Source: Amyelois transitella (taxonomy: Eukaryota > Arthropoda > Insecta > Lepidoptera > Pyralidae). From it: 64,000 bases of DNA. The stretch covers positions 7,345,001-7,409,000 of the forward strand of contig NC_083508.1 in the NCBI RefSeq assembly GCF_032362555.1, written 5' to 3'. The translations under genes and the position numbers were made by a program. The notes under the pieces are model-generated. The model was not told where the DNA came from and ran no database searches. It saw only the letters and a program-made list of their open reading frames with translations. Positions 11,666 to 23,511 of the stretch are shown in pieces; the first letter of the stretch is position 1; each line of letters starts with the position of its first letter.

Positions 11666-14600
11666 AGCCGTGTGGTTCCCGGCACCATTACAAAAGAATA
11701 GGACCACTCCATCTCTTTCCCACGGATGTCGTAAGAGCCGACTAAGGGATAGACTTGGGATTCCTCTTTAATGTAAATCCCTGCCAATCTAAGGTCTGCC
11801 GCGCCGATGGATGCATGGCTAGGGGCGAGCCTAGTCTCGAGCGTGCCACTTCCGCCATGGGGTTGGGCGACCCCCAGGTAATGGCTAGCCTTACCCTGGC
11901 ATGCGGGGCTCTGCTGGGGCGGACAAAATTTTTCCCTAGCGTCTCGTGGGAATCGCATTATGAACCTTAAAAAGCATATAAATGGCGGCGATGGTGTCCG
12001 CACCCCATCACGTCTCGTTCCCGGCGGGAGCGGTATGCGGTCTGCTGAAAGCCGCTTTGCGACGATGAATGTAAGAGGAGGAATGAAGGATAAGATTGAG
12101 GAAGTATGCCAGATGATGGATGAAAGACGTTTGGATGTGTTGTGCGTGAATGAAACGAAGCGGAAAGGATGCGACGCGACGCAGCACGGCCCTTACACGG
12201 CGTATTGGTCTGGAATTTCCAGTACCAGCCGAGGCTGTCAAGGGGTCGGTCTAATTCTTTCTGCACGAATGGCTGAGTGCGTGAATGAGTATGAGTGTGT
12301 CAGTCCTCGTCTTCTATGGATTAGGCTGAAAGTTGGAATCACTCGGATCTTCGTTCTAGGTGTTTATGCACCTTGGGATGTGGGTTCGAGGGGTACAACA
12401 TCAGCAAAAAGCGAAAACGAGGAGTTCTGGAATAGTGTAAGAGAAGTATTGAAAGTTACCAAGCCAAATGAGAAGATTATTATGTTAGGTGATTTTAATG
12501 GATGGGTGGGTGTAAAGCGTGATGGATATGAAAAGGTGCTTGGTGCGTTTGGTGACGAAAAGGTGAATGATAATGGAAGAAGTGTATTAGAAATTTGTCT
12601 AGAGTGGGATCTTTTTGTGTCGAACTCAATGTTTCAACATAAAGAGATCCACACCTACACAAGAGTGGAAGGTATTTTAAAAAGTATGATAGACTTTGTG
12701 ATTGTAGATGAAAGATTGAAGAACAAAGTGCTGGATACCCGTGCATATCGCGGTGCTGGCATTGACTCGGACCATTTACTGGTGATATCCCGGATAAGGG
12801 GTATCTTCAATCGCTGGCGGCACAGGGTAAGGGAGCAAACCAGCGCTTTGGAAAGAGTAAAAGTGGAAAATTTGCAAGATATGGATGTAGGTAAGAAGTA
12901 TATTAATAGACTGAAGGATGAATTTGAAGATTTAGATGAAATGAGCGATATTGAAGATGGATGGAAGGAACTTAAAGAAAGAATTGTGAAAGTAGCTGTT
13001 GAAGTGTGTGGTGTAAGTAGAAGAAGGAAAGGAAAAAATCACAAAAATGCGTGGATGAGTAAAGATGTGCAAGAACTTGTGCGATTAAAGAAGAAAGCAT
13101 GGCTGGATTTGTTAGCAGCAAAAGCTAACTTAAGAATGCAAGAGGTTATAGATGAAGATGTGAATGAAGCACGTAAGGAATATAAGAAAATGAAAGATTT
13201 GGTTAAGAAAGCTGTGATTAGAAAGAAAGAAGAGTATAAAGAGGATTTTGATAAAAGGCTATCAGAAGACTTTCAGTCAAATCTGAAAGTATTCTGGAAA
13301 TCCGTAAGGTCAGCCCGAGGAAATACTATAACCAGAGAGCTGACTAGGATCAGATGCCAGGATGGTAGCGTTGTGAAAGGAGAAGAATGTGTACTAAAGA
13401 TATGGAAGGACTATTTTGAAAGTTTATTTGAAAAAAAGGAAGGAAATAAGAAAGATTTCTGCTATAGCGAAGAAAAAGAGAATGAGATGGAAGGCGAAAT
13501 TGAAATGTTCGAAATTGTGGAAGCACTTAAGAGTATGAAAGCGGGAAAGGCTGCTGGGTGTGATAGAGTGTCGGTCGAGATGCTTAAAGCAGGAAAAGGC
13601 GTAGTAGCTAGTCAGTTGTACTGCCTTTTCAATTTGTGTTGGAGAAGCGGCCGAGTACCAAAAGATTGGTGTAAGGCTGTTATCGTGCCACTTTACAAAG
13701 GAAAAGGGTCACAGCTGGACTGCAAAAATTATCGTGGTATAAGCCTGCTTAGCGTCGTCGGCAAATTGTATGCTAAGGTATTGATTAATAGAGTCAGGAA
13801 TGAAACTGATGACAAAATATGGGATGCTCAAGCGGGATTTCGAAAGGGAATGGGATGTACTGATCAGGTCTTTTCCTTGCGGTGCATAGCCGAAAAGTTT
13901 TTGGCCAAGAGTCAAAAAGTCTATTGCACATTCGTAGATCTGGAAAAGGCCTATGACAGAGTTGAGAGGAATGAATTGTGGTCAGCACTTTCTATGCATG
14001 GGGTGAGCAGTCTCTTAATACGAGCACTGAAATCCTTATATGAGGATTCGAGTGCTTGTGTCAGGATAAACGGAGCGCACACTGAGTGGTTTAAGATTGA
14101 GAAAGGCGTTAGGCAAGGATGTGTTGCGTCACCGTGGCTGTTCAACCTATTTATGGATAGCTGTTTGACAGATTTGAAAGAGTCTAAAAGTGGATTAAGG
14201 ATGAATGAGTTACTCGTCAAATGTCTGCTCTATGCCGACGATCAGGTTATACTGGCGTCATCAGCGGAGGAGTTACAGGAGATGGTAAACTGTATGCATG
14301 AAGCTTTAAAAGAGAAAGGAATGAAAGTGAACGTAAGTAAAACTAAAACACTGGTTTTTGAAATGGAGAAAGAAATGACAGCATGTAATATTTTGATTGG
14401 AGGAGAAAAAGTGGAGCAAGTGAAAGAGTTTGTATATCTAGGATCAAAGTTTACATCAGATGGCAAGTATGATAGTGATATTGAAAGGAGAGTGAACGCG
14501 GGGAACATGGTGAATGGAGCTTTGCATGCCTTTATGAGCAGTCAGAAACTATCCAAAAAGGCTCGACTGGCTGTGCACAGGGGCGTGTTGGTCCCGACAT

Positions 14601-15072
14601 TAATGTATGGGAGTGAAAGTTGGGTATGGCAAAAGAAGCATGAAAGCAAAATAAATGCAGTGGAAATGAGAGCGTTAAGGAGTATGATGGGTGTGAAATT
14701 GAGTGACAGGATAAGGAACAGCGTGATAAGGGAATGTTGTGATGTGAAAGAAGATGTAGTTACAGGAATAGAAAAGGGTATGTTAAGATGGTTCGGTCAT
14801 GTGGAGAGGATGAATGAAAGCAGGTTGACTAAGCAGATATACAAGGAGAGTGTGGAGGGAAAGGTCGGAGTGGGAAGACCTAGACGAACGTATCTTGATC
14901 AAATTAAGGACATCCTGGTAAAGGGTCAGGTCAAAAGTACCCGAAACCGCCGAGCTTGTATGAAGAGAGTTATGAATGTGGACGAAGCGAAAGAAGTATG
15001 CAGAGATCGTGGCAAGTGGAAAGAGGTAGTCTCTGCCTACCCCTCCGGGAAAGAGGCGTGATTTTATGTATG
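11666..15072 (+). mobile_element. Full-length RTE-clade non-LTR retrotransposon
   Basis: The element starts at agccgtgtggttcccggcac and ends in gcgtgattttatgtatg. It is flanked by an identical 12-bp duplication, tatattttttta, at 11654-11665 and 15073-15084. A ~294-bp leader precedes one ORF with no disruption. It lacks a poly(A) tail and ends in a GTAT-type microsatellite, as lepidopteran RTE elements do. The perfect duplication and intact ORF imply a recent insertion. Truncated copies of its 3' end occur at 170-265, 7041, 23150, 25279, 40185 and 43738. Confidence 0.92.
11960..15061 (+). CDS. RTE endonuclease-reverse transcriptase
   Basis: A 1033-residue protein that cuts target DNA and reverse-transcribes the element RNA at the nick (target-primed reverse transcription). 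The N-terminal APE-type endonuclease spans about residues 30-285. It shows MNVRGG, the catalytic-Glu motif VNETK near 60, LGDFNGW near 175, SMIDFVIVD, and the catalytic SDH near 268. The reverse transcriptase spans about residues 520-830 with FVDLEKAYDRV near 657, GVRQGCVASP and the catalytic YADD near 757. A basic C-terminal region with WFGHVERM and GRPRRTYLD follows. There is no gag-like ORF1, zinc knuckle or RNase H, which fits RTE. Length is typical and no stop or frameshift is seen, so the protein is probably active. The first ATG of the frame was taken as start; MKD at ~12084 is an alternative. Confidence 0.93.
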   Translation: MNLKKHINGGDGVRTPSRLVPGGSGMRSAESRFATMNVRGGMKDKIEEVCQMMDERRLDVLCVNETKRKGCDATQHGPYTAYWSGISSTSRGCQGVGLILSARMAECVNEYECVSPRLLWIRLKVGITRIFVLGVYAPWDVGSRGTTSAKSENEEFWNSVREVLKVTKPNEKIIMLGDFNGWVGVKRDGYEKVLGAFGDEKVNDNGRSVLEICLEWDLFVSNSMFQHKEIHTYTRVEGILKSMIDFVIVDERLKNKVLDTRAYRGAGIDSDHLLVISRIRGIFNRWRHRVREQTSALERVKVENLQDMDVGKKYINRLKDEFEDLDEMSDIEDGWKELKERIVKVAVEVCGVSRRRKGKNHKNAWMSKDVQELVRLKKKAWLDLLAAKANLRMQEVIDEDVNEARKEYKKMKDLVKKAVIRKKEEYKEDFDKRLSEDFQSNLKVFWKSVRSARGNTITRELTRIRCQDGSVVKGEECVLKIWKDYFESLFEKKEGNKKDFCYSEEKENEMEGEIEMFEIVEALKSMKAGKAAGCDRVSVEMLKAGKGVVASQLYCLFNLCWRSGRVPKDWCKAVIVPLYKGKGSQLDCKNYRGISLLSVVGKLYAKVLINRVRNETDDKIWDAQAGFRKGMGCTDQVFSLRCIAEKFLAKSQKVYCTFVDLEKAYDRVERNELWSALSMHGVSSLLIRALKSLYEDSSACVRINGAHTEWFKIEKGVRQGCVASPWLFNLFMDSCLTDLKESKSGLRMNELLVKCLLYADDQVILASSAEELQEMVNCMHEALKEKGMKVNVSKTKTLVFEMEKEMTACNILIGGEKVEQVKEFVYLGSKFTSDGKYDSDIERRVNAGNMVNGALHAFMSSQKLSKKARLAVHRGVLVPTLMYGSESWVWQKKHESKINAVEMRALRSMMGVKLSDRIRNSVIRECCDVKEDVVTGIEKGMLRWFGHVERMNESRLTKQIYKESVEGKVGVGRPRRTYLDQIKDILVKGQVKSTRNRRACMKRVMNVDEAKEVCRDRGKWKEVVSAYPSGKEA

Positions 15073-15084
15073 TATATTTTTTTA

Positions 15085-15493
15085 TGACCTAGGTATATAG
15101 GTATTTACATATTATCGTCATAATAATTTTAGTTAACTGTTTCAAAATCACAAAAAAATTATTTCAATTTTATAAAAAATCACCAGGTTTTTTAGATATA
15201 CATAGGGAATAGAACATGGAAATCCTTATGTGAAATAAAACAATAATACAAATATATAAATAAATATTACATATTAGATATAATATCAGCACTATAATTA
15301 TCTGAGGTCAAAATATAAAAAAGTCAGCTGGCAGTCACATGTGTCAATGTCAATGAATTGTATGTTTAAAAAGTTTGTGCAAAATATTTTTGTGTAAGGC
15401 TGTAAGGTTAAGTTGGTTATTTTTTTACAGGTTGTGAATAGCTTGACTAAAGTCATTTGCCATATATTAACATAGTTTAGTTTATCATTAGAG
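15085..15493. other. Short intergenic stretch upstream of Rpp25
   Basis: AT-rich. It should hold the promoter and 5' UTR of the downstream gene, but no core promoter motif stands out. Confidence 0.4.
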
Positions 15494-17006
15494 ATGGAGA
15501 ATTACTATAAAGGGAAAAACGTGGAAGAGGAATTTCAGCGCAATAATATACCTATAAAAGATTTGCCCAACGACTTTTTGTGGATGCAAGTGTGTATCAC
15601 TATTGTTTGTACTATTTAAATTTTGCAACGAAGTCTACGACCGAAATAGGTAGCAATGAGTTATAATCAAGACAAACTTTTGAATGTTTTCAGGTCAAAG
15701 GAGGCAGTAAAATGTCCAATCTATTGTCTCACGCTTCTGGTATTTTAGAAGATAAAGCTACTACTACTGTTGTGTGGACTGCAGCAGGAGTAGGTATTCC
15801 TAAAGCTATTTCATGTGCTGAAATATTGAAAAGACAATTTTCCATTGAACATCAAGTTACAAAACTTGCACATAAAAGGTTGGTTCCTATTAATAATATA
15901 ATGTATTTATGTATGCAGTTCGATTTTGAGAAAGAATCGCTCATCCTTTCCATTGGGAATATAAATACAGAAAAAAAAAGCCAAAACAATTAGTACCAAT
16001 AAATTGTAATGCAGGTTGGTATCAGCAGGCAGCATAACATTTGTGTTATATCTAGTCCTAATCTATGTTCACTTTGTTGATCCACCTGGGTGTTTTAAGG
16101 TTTTTACAGCATAAATTACTTATTTAAATAAATAGTTCAGTAATTGTATTTGTTTTGATAGATGTTATTATGCATGCAGAAAATCACATGGTGGGTTTTA
16201 CATGTACTCTTCAGTATGTAGGTATTGCAAGTTACACACTTCCATGTTATTGCATTGAGATACATAAAAAAAGTTATACAATTTCCCTATTTTTTATATT
16301 TATGTACTTGCCTTCTAAACATATTAGGTATATATTTATTAATTATTATATTGCAGTGTTGAAGAGTATTGGGAACCAAAATTAGATGGTCTTGAAACAA
16401 TCGTAGTGAACAGAAAAGTACCAGTTATTCATATTATGCTCTCAGTCAGTCCTTTAACTGATACAACACAATCAGGGTATGTATTTTTTGATCAACACAA
16501 ATAAATTGTAGAAATTCAAAATGGATACATAATTGTATACATTCAATCAAGTCTTTATCCCTTGTACCCAAGTAAACATACATACATATAATCATGTATA
16601 TGTATATACCTCACAGAGTGAGCCAACAGTCTTAAAGACTGATAGACCACATCACCAAAAACAGAATTAACTAAGTAAAGGTTATAATTTCCTGTATCTA
16701 GGGGCACTAGATACAGGATACCATTACTTATAGTTAGTGTTGAATTACACAAATACTTAATAACCCCTAATTACTTATAAAGTGAATACAGGCATTCACA
16801 ATAAGTTAGAAATTTATTCTTTGTTAATGGAAAGATCAAGAGTTTCGAATATTAAAGAATAGATTCTTAACATCTGAATATTTTTCAGGTACCAAAGTTT
16901 AAATGGCAAAAAGTTCTGGCAAGAATCCAGCAGCAACCCCAAGCAAAACCAAACATATAAATCCAAAAAGCCATTTAAATATAAGAAGAACCAAACAAAC
17001 TCTTAG
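15494..17006 (+). CDS. Rpp25: Rpp25-like Alba-domain subunit of RNase P/MRP
   Basis: Four exons, 15494-15589, 15694-15878, 16357-16476 and 16889-17006, join in phase to give 172 residues. The start MENYYKGK resembles vertebrate RPP25L (MEHYRKAG). The Alba core follows: LWMQVKGGSKMSNLL, then ATTTVVWTAAGVGIPKAISCAEILKR and a QVTKL block. The C-terminus is basic (KSKKPFKYKKNQTNS). With its Rpp20 partner this protein binds the P3 helix of RNase P and MRP RNA in the nucleolus, for tRNA 5' processing and rRNA maturation; that role is known of the family. A poly(A) signal aataaa lies at 17039-17044. Intron 3 carries a decayed SINE-like fragment. Rpp25 versus Rpp25L cannot be decided by eye. Confidence 0.88.
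16560..16655 (-). repeat. Decayed SINE-like fragment in Rpp25 intron 3
   Basis: Carries catacatacatataatcatg, gagccaacagtcttaaagac and tgatagaccacat, diverged pieces of the 3' half of the RTE-derived SINE-like family. Confidence 0.6.
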
Positions 17007-18134
17007 AAATAATGTGTACTTGTGTATTGTTAAGTGTAAATAAATGTATTGAAATGCAATTTGTTATTAAAAAAATTTGTATCCATGGGGCCATGTGACA
17101 ATGACGTAAATATCCTGTGGAAATCTGCCCATTCAGGCAATGGGATGTGTTACCACAATACAATATGGTAAAGTTCCCCTGCAAAGTTTTTGGTGGTTGA
17201 GACTTGCTTCATATGAACACCTGACATTCCTAATACAAGATCACGGTCCCAGGTACACCCTGGTCACTTTTTTATGGAAGTGAGGAAGATTAATGCCAGG
17301 AGAAACAATACCAAATTAATTCAGAAAAGTCTCAGTTGGGTTGAATGTTAACTAGGTAGGTGTAAGTAGTAATAGATTGATTGATACTGCCAAAAATTAT
17401 TAATTATATTTCGAGAAGTTATTACTTATTATACATACAAACTTAGGTTACAAATATTTCTAAACCTAAAATTTAATGATTTATGAAGAAACTTATTATG
17501 TTACCTATGAAAAAATTGGAAATCATCTAGACAAGATCTTAGTCTGGTAAATATACAATAAATCATAAGTGTATTCAAAGTACACAATAAGCAGGCGACA
17601 CCTTTGGATTAAAGATAAGAAAATGTTCCCAAATTTCAAATGAAAAGTTGTTTTTAGATCATCTTTCTTCCAAAGAATTACTCATTCACAACAACTTATT
17701 TAATGAATACCATGTCTCAATTTATTATAGTAGTATAACTACTGTAAAGAGATGTGCTGTTGTCGCAAATTGCCTGGACAAAATTGTGCCAAATTGTTTC
17801 TGATATAATTTGTAGATTTTTATGACACCTGGAGCAGACTGAGATGTGTCGGTATTTTAGGTGCATCTTATTTCAATGAATAATATTAACAATAAATAAG
17901 TTACTACAATTTTGATTATTGTAATATACATACTGTAAGAGTTTAAATAGCACACCTACTCACTACAAAACTACTTAAAATAAATGTCGCATCTGTACAT
18001 ATGTCAGATCATGATCAAAAGTCTGAACTTAAACATTTCCAATATTTATTATTAATATTTTATACAAGTGTAATTTTAATAAATGCCACAATATAAACAT
18101 ATGGAAATCGTAAAATAAATTACTTCTTTAACCC
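17007..18134. other. Convergent intergenic region between Rpp25 and Mob4
   Basis: Holds the two 3' UTRs. Poly(A) signals are at 17039-17044 for Rpp25 (plus strand) and 18045-18050 for Mob4 (tttatt, minus strand). Nothing else is recognised. Confidence 0.5.
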
Positions 18135-19794
18135 TCAGGCTTCTGATTCACCCACAGGTTGTGTCAGTGGAGTCTCGTCATCAAGTTTTGGTAAAATCAA
18201 TATTTCCTTTGAAATAATGGAGTATTTTGTCACAAAGTATGTAAATCTTTTGCATAAATGAGTTTCCTTCTCAAAGGAATCAAAGATTGCTCGGTGATGG
18301 AAATATGCATGAGAGAATATCCTGTATACTCTTCTACATACAGAGCCCAACTTAGCAACAGAAGATTCCTTGATGCTTACTCTGAAAATTCAAATAAAAT
18401 TAATTTTAAATTTACGTTATCTATAAAATGTGCATAGGAAGAAAAGACCATGGCTAAAACATGAGAAAATCAAATTCATTGTTTTAAACTGAATGCTCAG
18501 GCAATAATAAATAGAATACATACATATATTTAATAGCACAACTAATAATTTTCATACCTGCTTGGAAAATACTTGTTACTATTCAGTAAGCAAGCAGCAC
18601 CATCAAGAGTGTGTCTGGTATAGTCAATAGCTGGACATTCCTTAGGAGTCTTATGAGCTGCACATAAGAAAATCCATTGTTCTGTAGCAGTCATTTGAGT
18701 GCAAGTCTCTGGTTTACATTCACTCTGTAGTCTAACTGCGAGCCCATTGAGTTCCATGCAAAATTGCCTAAAAAAGTTTAAAGGAATGATAAGTTTAATA
18801 TATGTTTTAGTACAATAAGAACAATATTAACTTATTACCGTGGATGTTATATGAGGTGACTAAAGGACATACATACAGTCACGTCTATATCCCTTGCAGG
18901 GTAGACAGATCCAACAGTCTTGAAAAGAATGATAGGCCATGTTCAGCTGTTTGGCTTATTGATAGAATTGAGATTAAAATAGTGAAAGGTTGCTAGCCAA
19001 TCACCTAAAAAAGAATCCCAAGTTTATAAGCCCATCCATTAGTTGCCTTATAAGACACCAATGGGAAAGAGATGGGAGTGGTCCTATTCTTTTTTGTATA
19101 TAATGCCAAGAACCACATTGCAAAGGACAAAACACTGCTTTATCAGAATCAGACTGCCAGTGTATCAAAAATTATAAAAGTGACCTTTTAATTAAGTATT
19201 TATTATAAAATATAGTATCATTAAGTTAGTATCTCATAACACAATTCTGAACTTACTTCCAAGCTAACTCAATCAGTATATATTAATTTTTTTATTATTT
19301 CTCAAAAAAGACTACTTAAAGCATGCATATTTGAGTTGTCCTGACAAACCAAAATCTTGTAAGTATTCTAAAAACGTTCATATTAAGTGGTACTGACAAT
19401 CAGAATATTGTATGGAACACTTTGAAATACAATCAATCCTATGCTATTGTCTTTTAAATGTACTTACAACTCTTTACTTTTAAACATACCGTAGATGTTC
19501 ATATTTCCAAACACCCTCATCTTGAGCTTCAGGCATTTTCAAAATAGCTTCAAGATTAGATGGATCACGACGTATAGTTTGTTGGATGAATTGAGGTACA
19601 GCCAAAGTACTATCCATTTCTTCAAATGGTTCGTCAGGCCATCGGCAAAAGTCCTGTAAAATATGTGAGAGTAATCTCTAAAGCCCAGAGAGAAGTAATA
19701 AATTGGCAAACAGAAAATAATTAAAGTGAGCTAGAATTACCTTGGCTTTCGAACCAGGACGATTACGTCTTAATATTTGGACACTATCTGCCAT
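18135..19794 (-). CDS. Mob4: MOB kinase activator-like 4 (phocein)
   Basis: Four exons, 19741-19794, 19490-19653, 18558-18767 and 18135-18381, give 224 residues, close to the 225 of human MOB4. The N-terminus is [18 protein letters not shown]. The Mob1/phocein fold follows with [34 protein letters not shown] and [16 protein letters not shown], including the zinc-binding Cys and His residues, and the protein ends GESEA. Phocein is a STRIPAK subunit that binds striatin and links PP2A to Hippo-family kinases; in flies it also shapes synapses and spindles. All splice junctions are canonical GT-AG with matching phase. The middle intron carries a SINE-like insertion at 18870-19121. The gene diverges from ITFG1, with ~790 bp between the two start codons. 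Confidence 0.95.
18870..19121 (-). repeat. RTE-derived SINE-like element with 8-bp TSD
   Basis: Near full-length copy in a Mob4 intron, flanked by aaaggaca at 18862-18869 and 19122-19129. A fragment of a second SINE family follows at 19201-19280. Confidence 0.8.
19201..19280 (+). repeat. 3' tail fragment of tRNA-headed SINE
   Basis: Shares gttagtatctcataacaca, gaacttactt and gctaactcaat with the tail of the SINE at 41121-41355, at ~85-90% identity by eye. The tRNA-like head is missing. Confidence 0.65.
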
Positions 19795-20584
19795 TTCTAT
19801 TGTTAAATGCCTAAATGTAAGTTTGAAATCATAAATTTAATAAGTAAGATTTCAATGTCTTTGATTGAAATTGAAAGAGTGCAACCGTAAGACACAAACA
19901 GCCATTTTGTTTTATTTGATTTGACTTCATTTGACACTATTGGCAGTGACAAAGATTTTTTCTTCATTGTGGCTAATGTGTTCATTCAAACGTCATTGGT
20001 TTACATCGAAAATTCATTAATGTATCTACTCCCTATCATTATTTTACTACTATTATAAAGGCGAAAGTTTGTATGGATGTATGGATGTTTGTTACTCTTT
20101 CACGCAAAAACTACTGAACCGATTACCATGAAATTTGGTATGTAGGTAGCTGAAGACCCAGAATAACACATAGGCTACTTTTTATCCCAGAGTTCCCGCG
20201 GGATTGATAGGGTTTCCATGCGGACGAAGTCGCGGGCGGCCTCTAGTTATTTTAATAAATTTCGTATCGATAGAGAATATCAATGTCGAGCATATGTCGA
20301 GTGACAAACTGACTGCCATTAATATCTGTGGTGACAACACTACTAGTGACAATGACGTGAAGATCAATGAATCTTTTGTTGATTGTTGTCAGAATTGTTA
20401 AATAAACAATTAAAGTTTTTTTACAAAACAAGATTTGTTTTGTGGACATTTGGACAAGACGAGTCATATTCATAAGACTGTTCTATTCCTAAATTTATAT
20501 AGATATGGTAAAGTTCGTTCCTTGCACTGAGTCTCGTACATAAAATTATACCGTGTTATTATTGAATAACCATAAATTTAAACG
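19795..20584. other. Divergent promoter region of Mob4 and ITFG1
   Basis: Both genes start from this ~790-bp interval, which makes it a candidate bidirectional promoter. It is split by a dispersed repeat at 20055-20246. No TATA box is obvious. Confidence 0.5.
20055..20246 (-). repeat. Dispersed repeat ending cgaagtcgcgggcggc
   Basis: Contains aactactgaaccgattacc, gaaatttggtatgtag and the GC-rich end gcggacgaagtcgcgggcgg. This is the common lepidopteran repeat type also seen near 355, 33200 and 36745. Confidence 0.55.
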
Positions 20585-22548
20585 ATGTATCTGAAAACGT
20601 GGGGAATTATAATTGTTTGCATTATATTACAACAACACAGTTTAGCATTTAACGTGAACGATATTACAGAGAGCTCATTTGGCAAGTACACAGAAGGTGT
20701 GATAGCTGCATTCGGAGATTTCAACTCTGATGAACTGACAGATGCTTTCTTTATCATCAATGGTTCTAACGTTCAGGTTTTCTTAGCCCATGATAAAGAG
20801 CCCTTCTTGAGACCATCTTTATATGCTTGTAATTTCAGCAATATTCTTTTAACAAGCATAGTGCCAGGAGATTTTGATGGTGATGCTTATATGGATATTC
20901 TGATAACTACTCAAATAAAAAATGAAACATCCACTTTACATGAAATAAGAATTTTGTGGGGTGGTATGCCCAGTCTAAACTGTACAGATGCATTACTTAT
21001 TAAAGCAATATCAATTGGACACCCCTTAGTTTTGGATTACAATCGTGATATGACACTAGATTTGTTTGGTATCAACACAAGAAATGAACGTGTTTTCTGG
21101 ATATTTAATCAGTCTAGAACAACTCCAATAGAAATTTCTATGGGACCTGAAATATTTAAAGAAATAAAACTACCACATTCTCATTCATTCTTGGATGTGA
21201 ATGATGATGATGCTGCTGATTTATTAGTGACCACAACCCTAGATATAGAAGTATGGCTAAGTGAAGATTCTAAAGGGTTTCAGTACAACTACAGTATTGA
21301 GTTGCTGGTGGGTCATCCAGTTATATATGGTCAAGCACTTTTTATGGATGTTGCTTTATCGGGAGAGTTCTTTTTGGTAATACCTGTGTGCTATGATATT
21401 GAATGTGTAAACAGCACTATTTTTATCTATGATAATAAGCAATGGCATGATTTACAAGTGGACTTTAATGACGGGAAAGGAACATTGTGGAGATTCACAC
21501 CGCCACGGGATGAAATTTATTTAGACACTATAACAATGCGCAGTGGAGATTACAACATGGACGGATATCCTGATATATTGATGACTCTCTGCCCTGTCAA
21601 TAGCAATGAAACTAGAGCTTTCCTTTTTCACAATGTAGCATGCAACATGCCAGGATGTAAATTTCACAGGACTTACCAGGTTCTGTGGGACAATTTTGAT
21701 TCTTTTGGGAAAAATGTCATAATGGCTACATTTTATGACTTTTACATGGATGGTGTCCTTGACATAATTTATGTTAAAAAGAATGACTCAGACGGCACAT
21801 ACACCATGCATGCTTTTAGAAATGAACTAGAGTATGACACAAATTTTATTAAAGTTATTGTAGTGACTGGATTAACCAATGAGAAGATACCAGTTATTAA
21901 TGGAACCTTATATAACAGGAAAGTCACGTTTGGTAAGTGTAAACATAACTCTTAATATATACTAATTACAGGACCTTCATAAAAACAATGATTCAGTCAT
22001 GAATCGAGTTTAATTGCTTGGTAGGTAAAATTGAAGTATGCAAGATTGCTTGCACCTTGATTAATTGATTTGAAAAAATATTCTTTTACTTGTTATATAA
22101 ATTCAATATCATTTCAGGCACTAATTTACCAGGCCCTAAGATTGGCTACAACACTTGGTCTCAGGAGGGCACTTACAGGACAGGTGTTTGTGCACAGTTG
22201 CCTCAGTCGGCATATTTTGCTCTACAACTGCCATACTCTATATTTGGGCTTGATCGGACTCCAAATTTTGTTGATACTTTATCCATTGGACTGTCTGGTT
22301 ACTCCAAAAGCTGGACTCAGATTATTCCCAATTCTCAAATAGTAGTTATACCTTCCCCACCTTATGACCCTTCTCAATGGAAGGCTCGATTATTTGTTAC
22401 ACCCAGCAAAGTTATTCTTAAAAGCGTTTTTGTCCTCACTGCCATCATTATTGTAATAACAGGGCTTGTACTGTATTTACATTGGAAAGAAAGAAATGAT
22501 AGGCAAGATGTGATAGAGATTGATGAAAAGACTTATGTTAAAATATAA
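20585..22548 (+). CDS. ITFG1: ITFG1 / T-cell immunomodulatory protein homologue
   Basis: Two exons, 20585-21932 and 22118-22548, joined through phase 1 (TTT-G|GC), give 592 residues; human ITFG1 has ~612. Residues 1-21 form a signal peptide (GIIIVCIILQQHSLA). FG-GAP/VCBS-type calcium-loop motifs follow: DFNSDELTD, DFDGDAYMDILIT, DVNDDDAADLLVT, DYNMDGYPDILMT and DFYMDGVLDIIYV. Exon 2 carries the conserved PPYDPSQWKARLFVTPSK block, a membrane helix (VFVLTAIIIVITGLVLYL) and a short cytoplasmic tail. The family forms a beta-propeller type I membrane protein; human work links it to T-cell modulation and RUVBL binding, but its insect role is not settled. A poly(A) signal lies at 22608-22613. The first exon alone reads on to a stop at 21955, so intron retention would give a 456-residue soluble form. 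Confidence 0.93.
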
Positions 22549-23511
22549 AATAGTTCATATTAGAATCAAACTCCACTAATATTCAAAACTATCTTCTTTT
22601 ACAATACAATAAAAACACCTTTTCTTCTTTAGAACTACAATAAAATTCTCTTATAAAAAAATTTGATCCATAGTTTTGTAAAAAATATTTGGATACTGGT
22701 TAGTTATTGACACAAATAAAATTATATTTTTTTGGATCGGCAGTTATGCGCGCGTCTTTCTGCTAGTAAAAAAATTGCAGAAGAACTAAACATGAACCTT
22801 TTTTATTTATGATCAATTTATCATTATTTTTCTTCAAATTTTTTTTATCACTGTACTGATGGTACTAATAGTTTTTAAGCTTATAATATTAAGATGCTAA
22901 TGCTGATATAATTAAGTGTTAGTAGGTATATATGTAACAGAAGAGAGGAATCCATTTTATTCTGTGATATAATTGTAGCTATTTTTAGTTGTAAACAAAA
23001 ACAAAGACGCAGTTATATACCTGATACTTACAGACTCAATAATATACTGCTAGGGGTGCAATCTCTTTAGTTCCATTGTTAATATATAGGCGTAGAGCAA
23101 AAGTGTCACCGCGCGGGTACGTGTTGATTTTTATGTGAAAACCAGAGTACTGCTCTTTCCCAGGGGGTAGGCAGACTACATCCTTCCCAGGGCCCTTCAT
23201 TAGCTTCATCCATAGTCATCAAATAAATGGAACATCCCTCTATCGACCCGACCGACACATGCTCTCAATATGTTTTGTATCAAAAGAAATTTAAACTGGC
23301 ATTATAAAACAGAAGGCTCGCTAGCCACCTTAGAAAATTCATCTAGATGTATAACAAAAAGTTTGTCAAATATTCTATTCAAAATAAATTATTTTTATTA
23401 GATTATTTGTATTAATGATAGTCCCAATAAAACTTCATAATATATTGGCCAATACATATATTATTAGGTATCTTATATATCAAGTGAAAATGTTTGCTGA
23501 CATTAACAAAC
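22549..23511. other. Convergent intergenic region between ITFG1 and Cir1
   Basis: Holds 3' UTR sequence of both genes. The Cir1 poly(A) signal (tttatt on plus) is at 23394-23399. A degraded minus-strand RTE 3' fragment lies at 23150-23225 (tttcccagggggtaggcaga, then catccatagtcatcaa). Confidence 0.5.
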
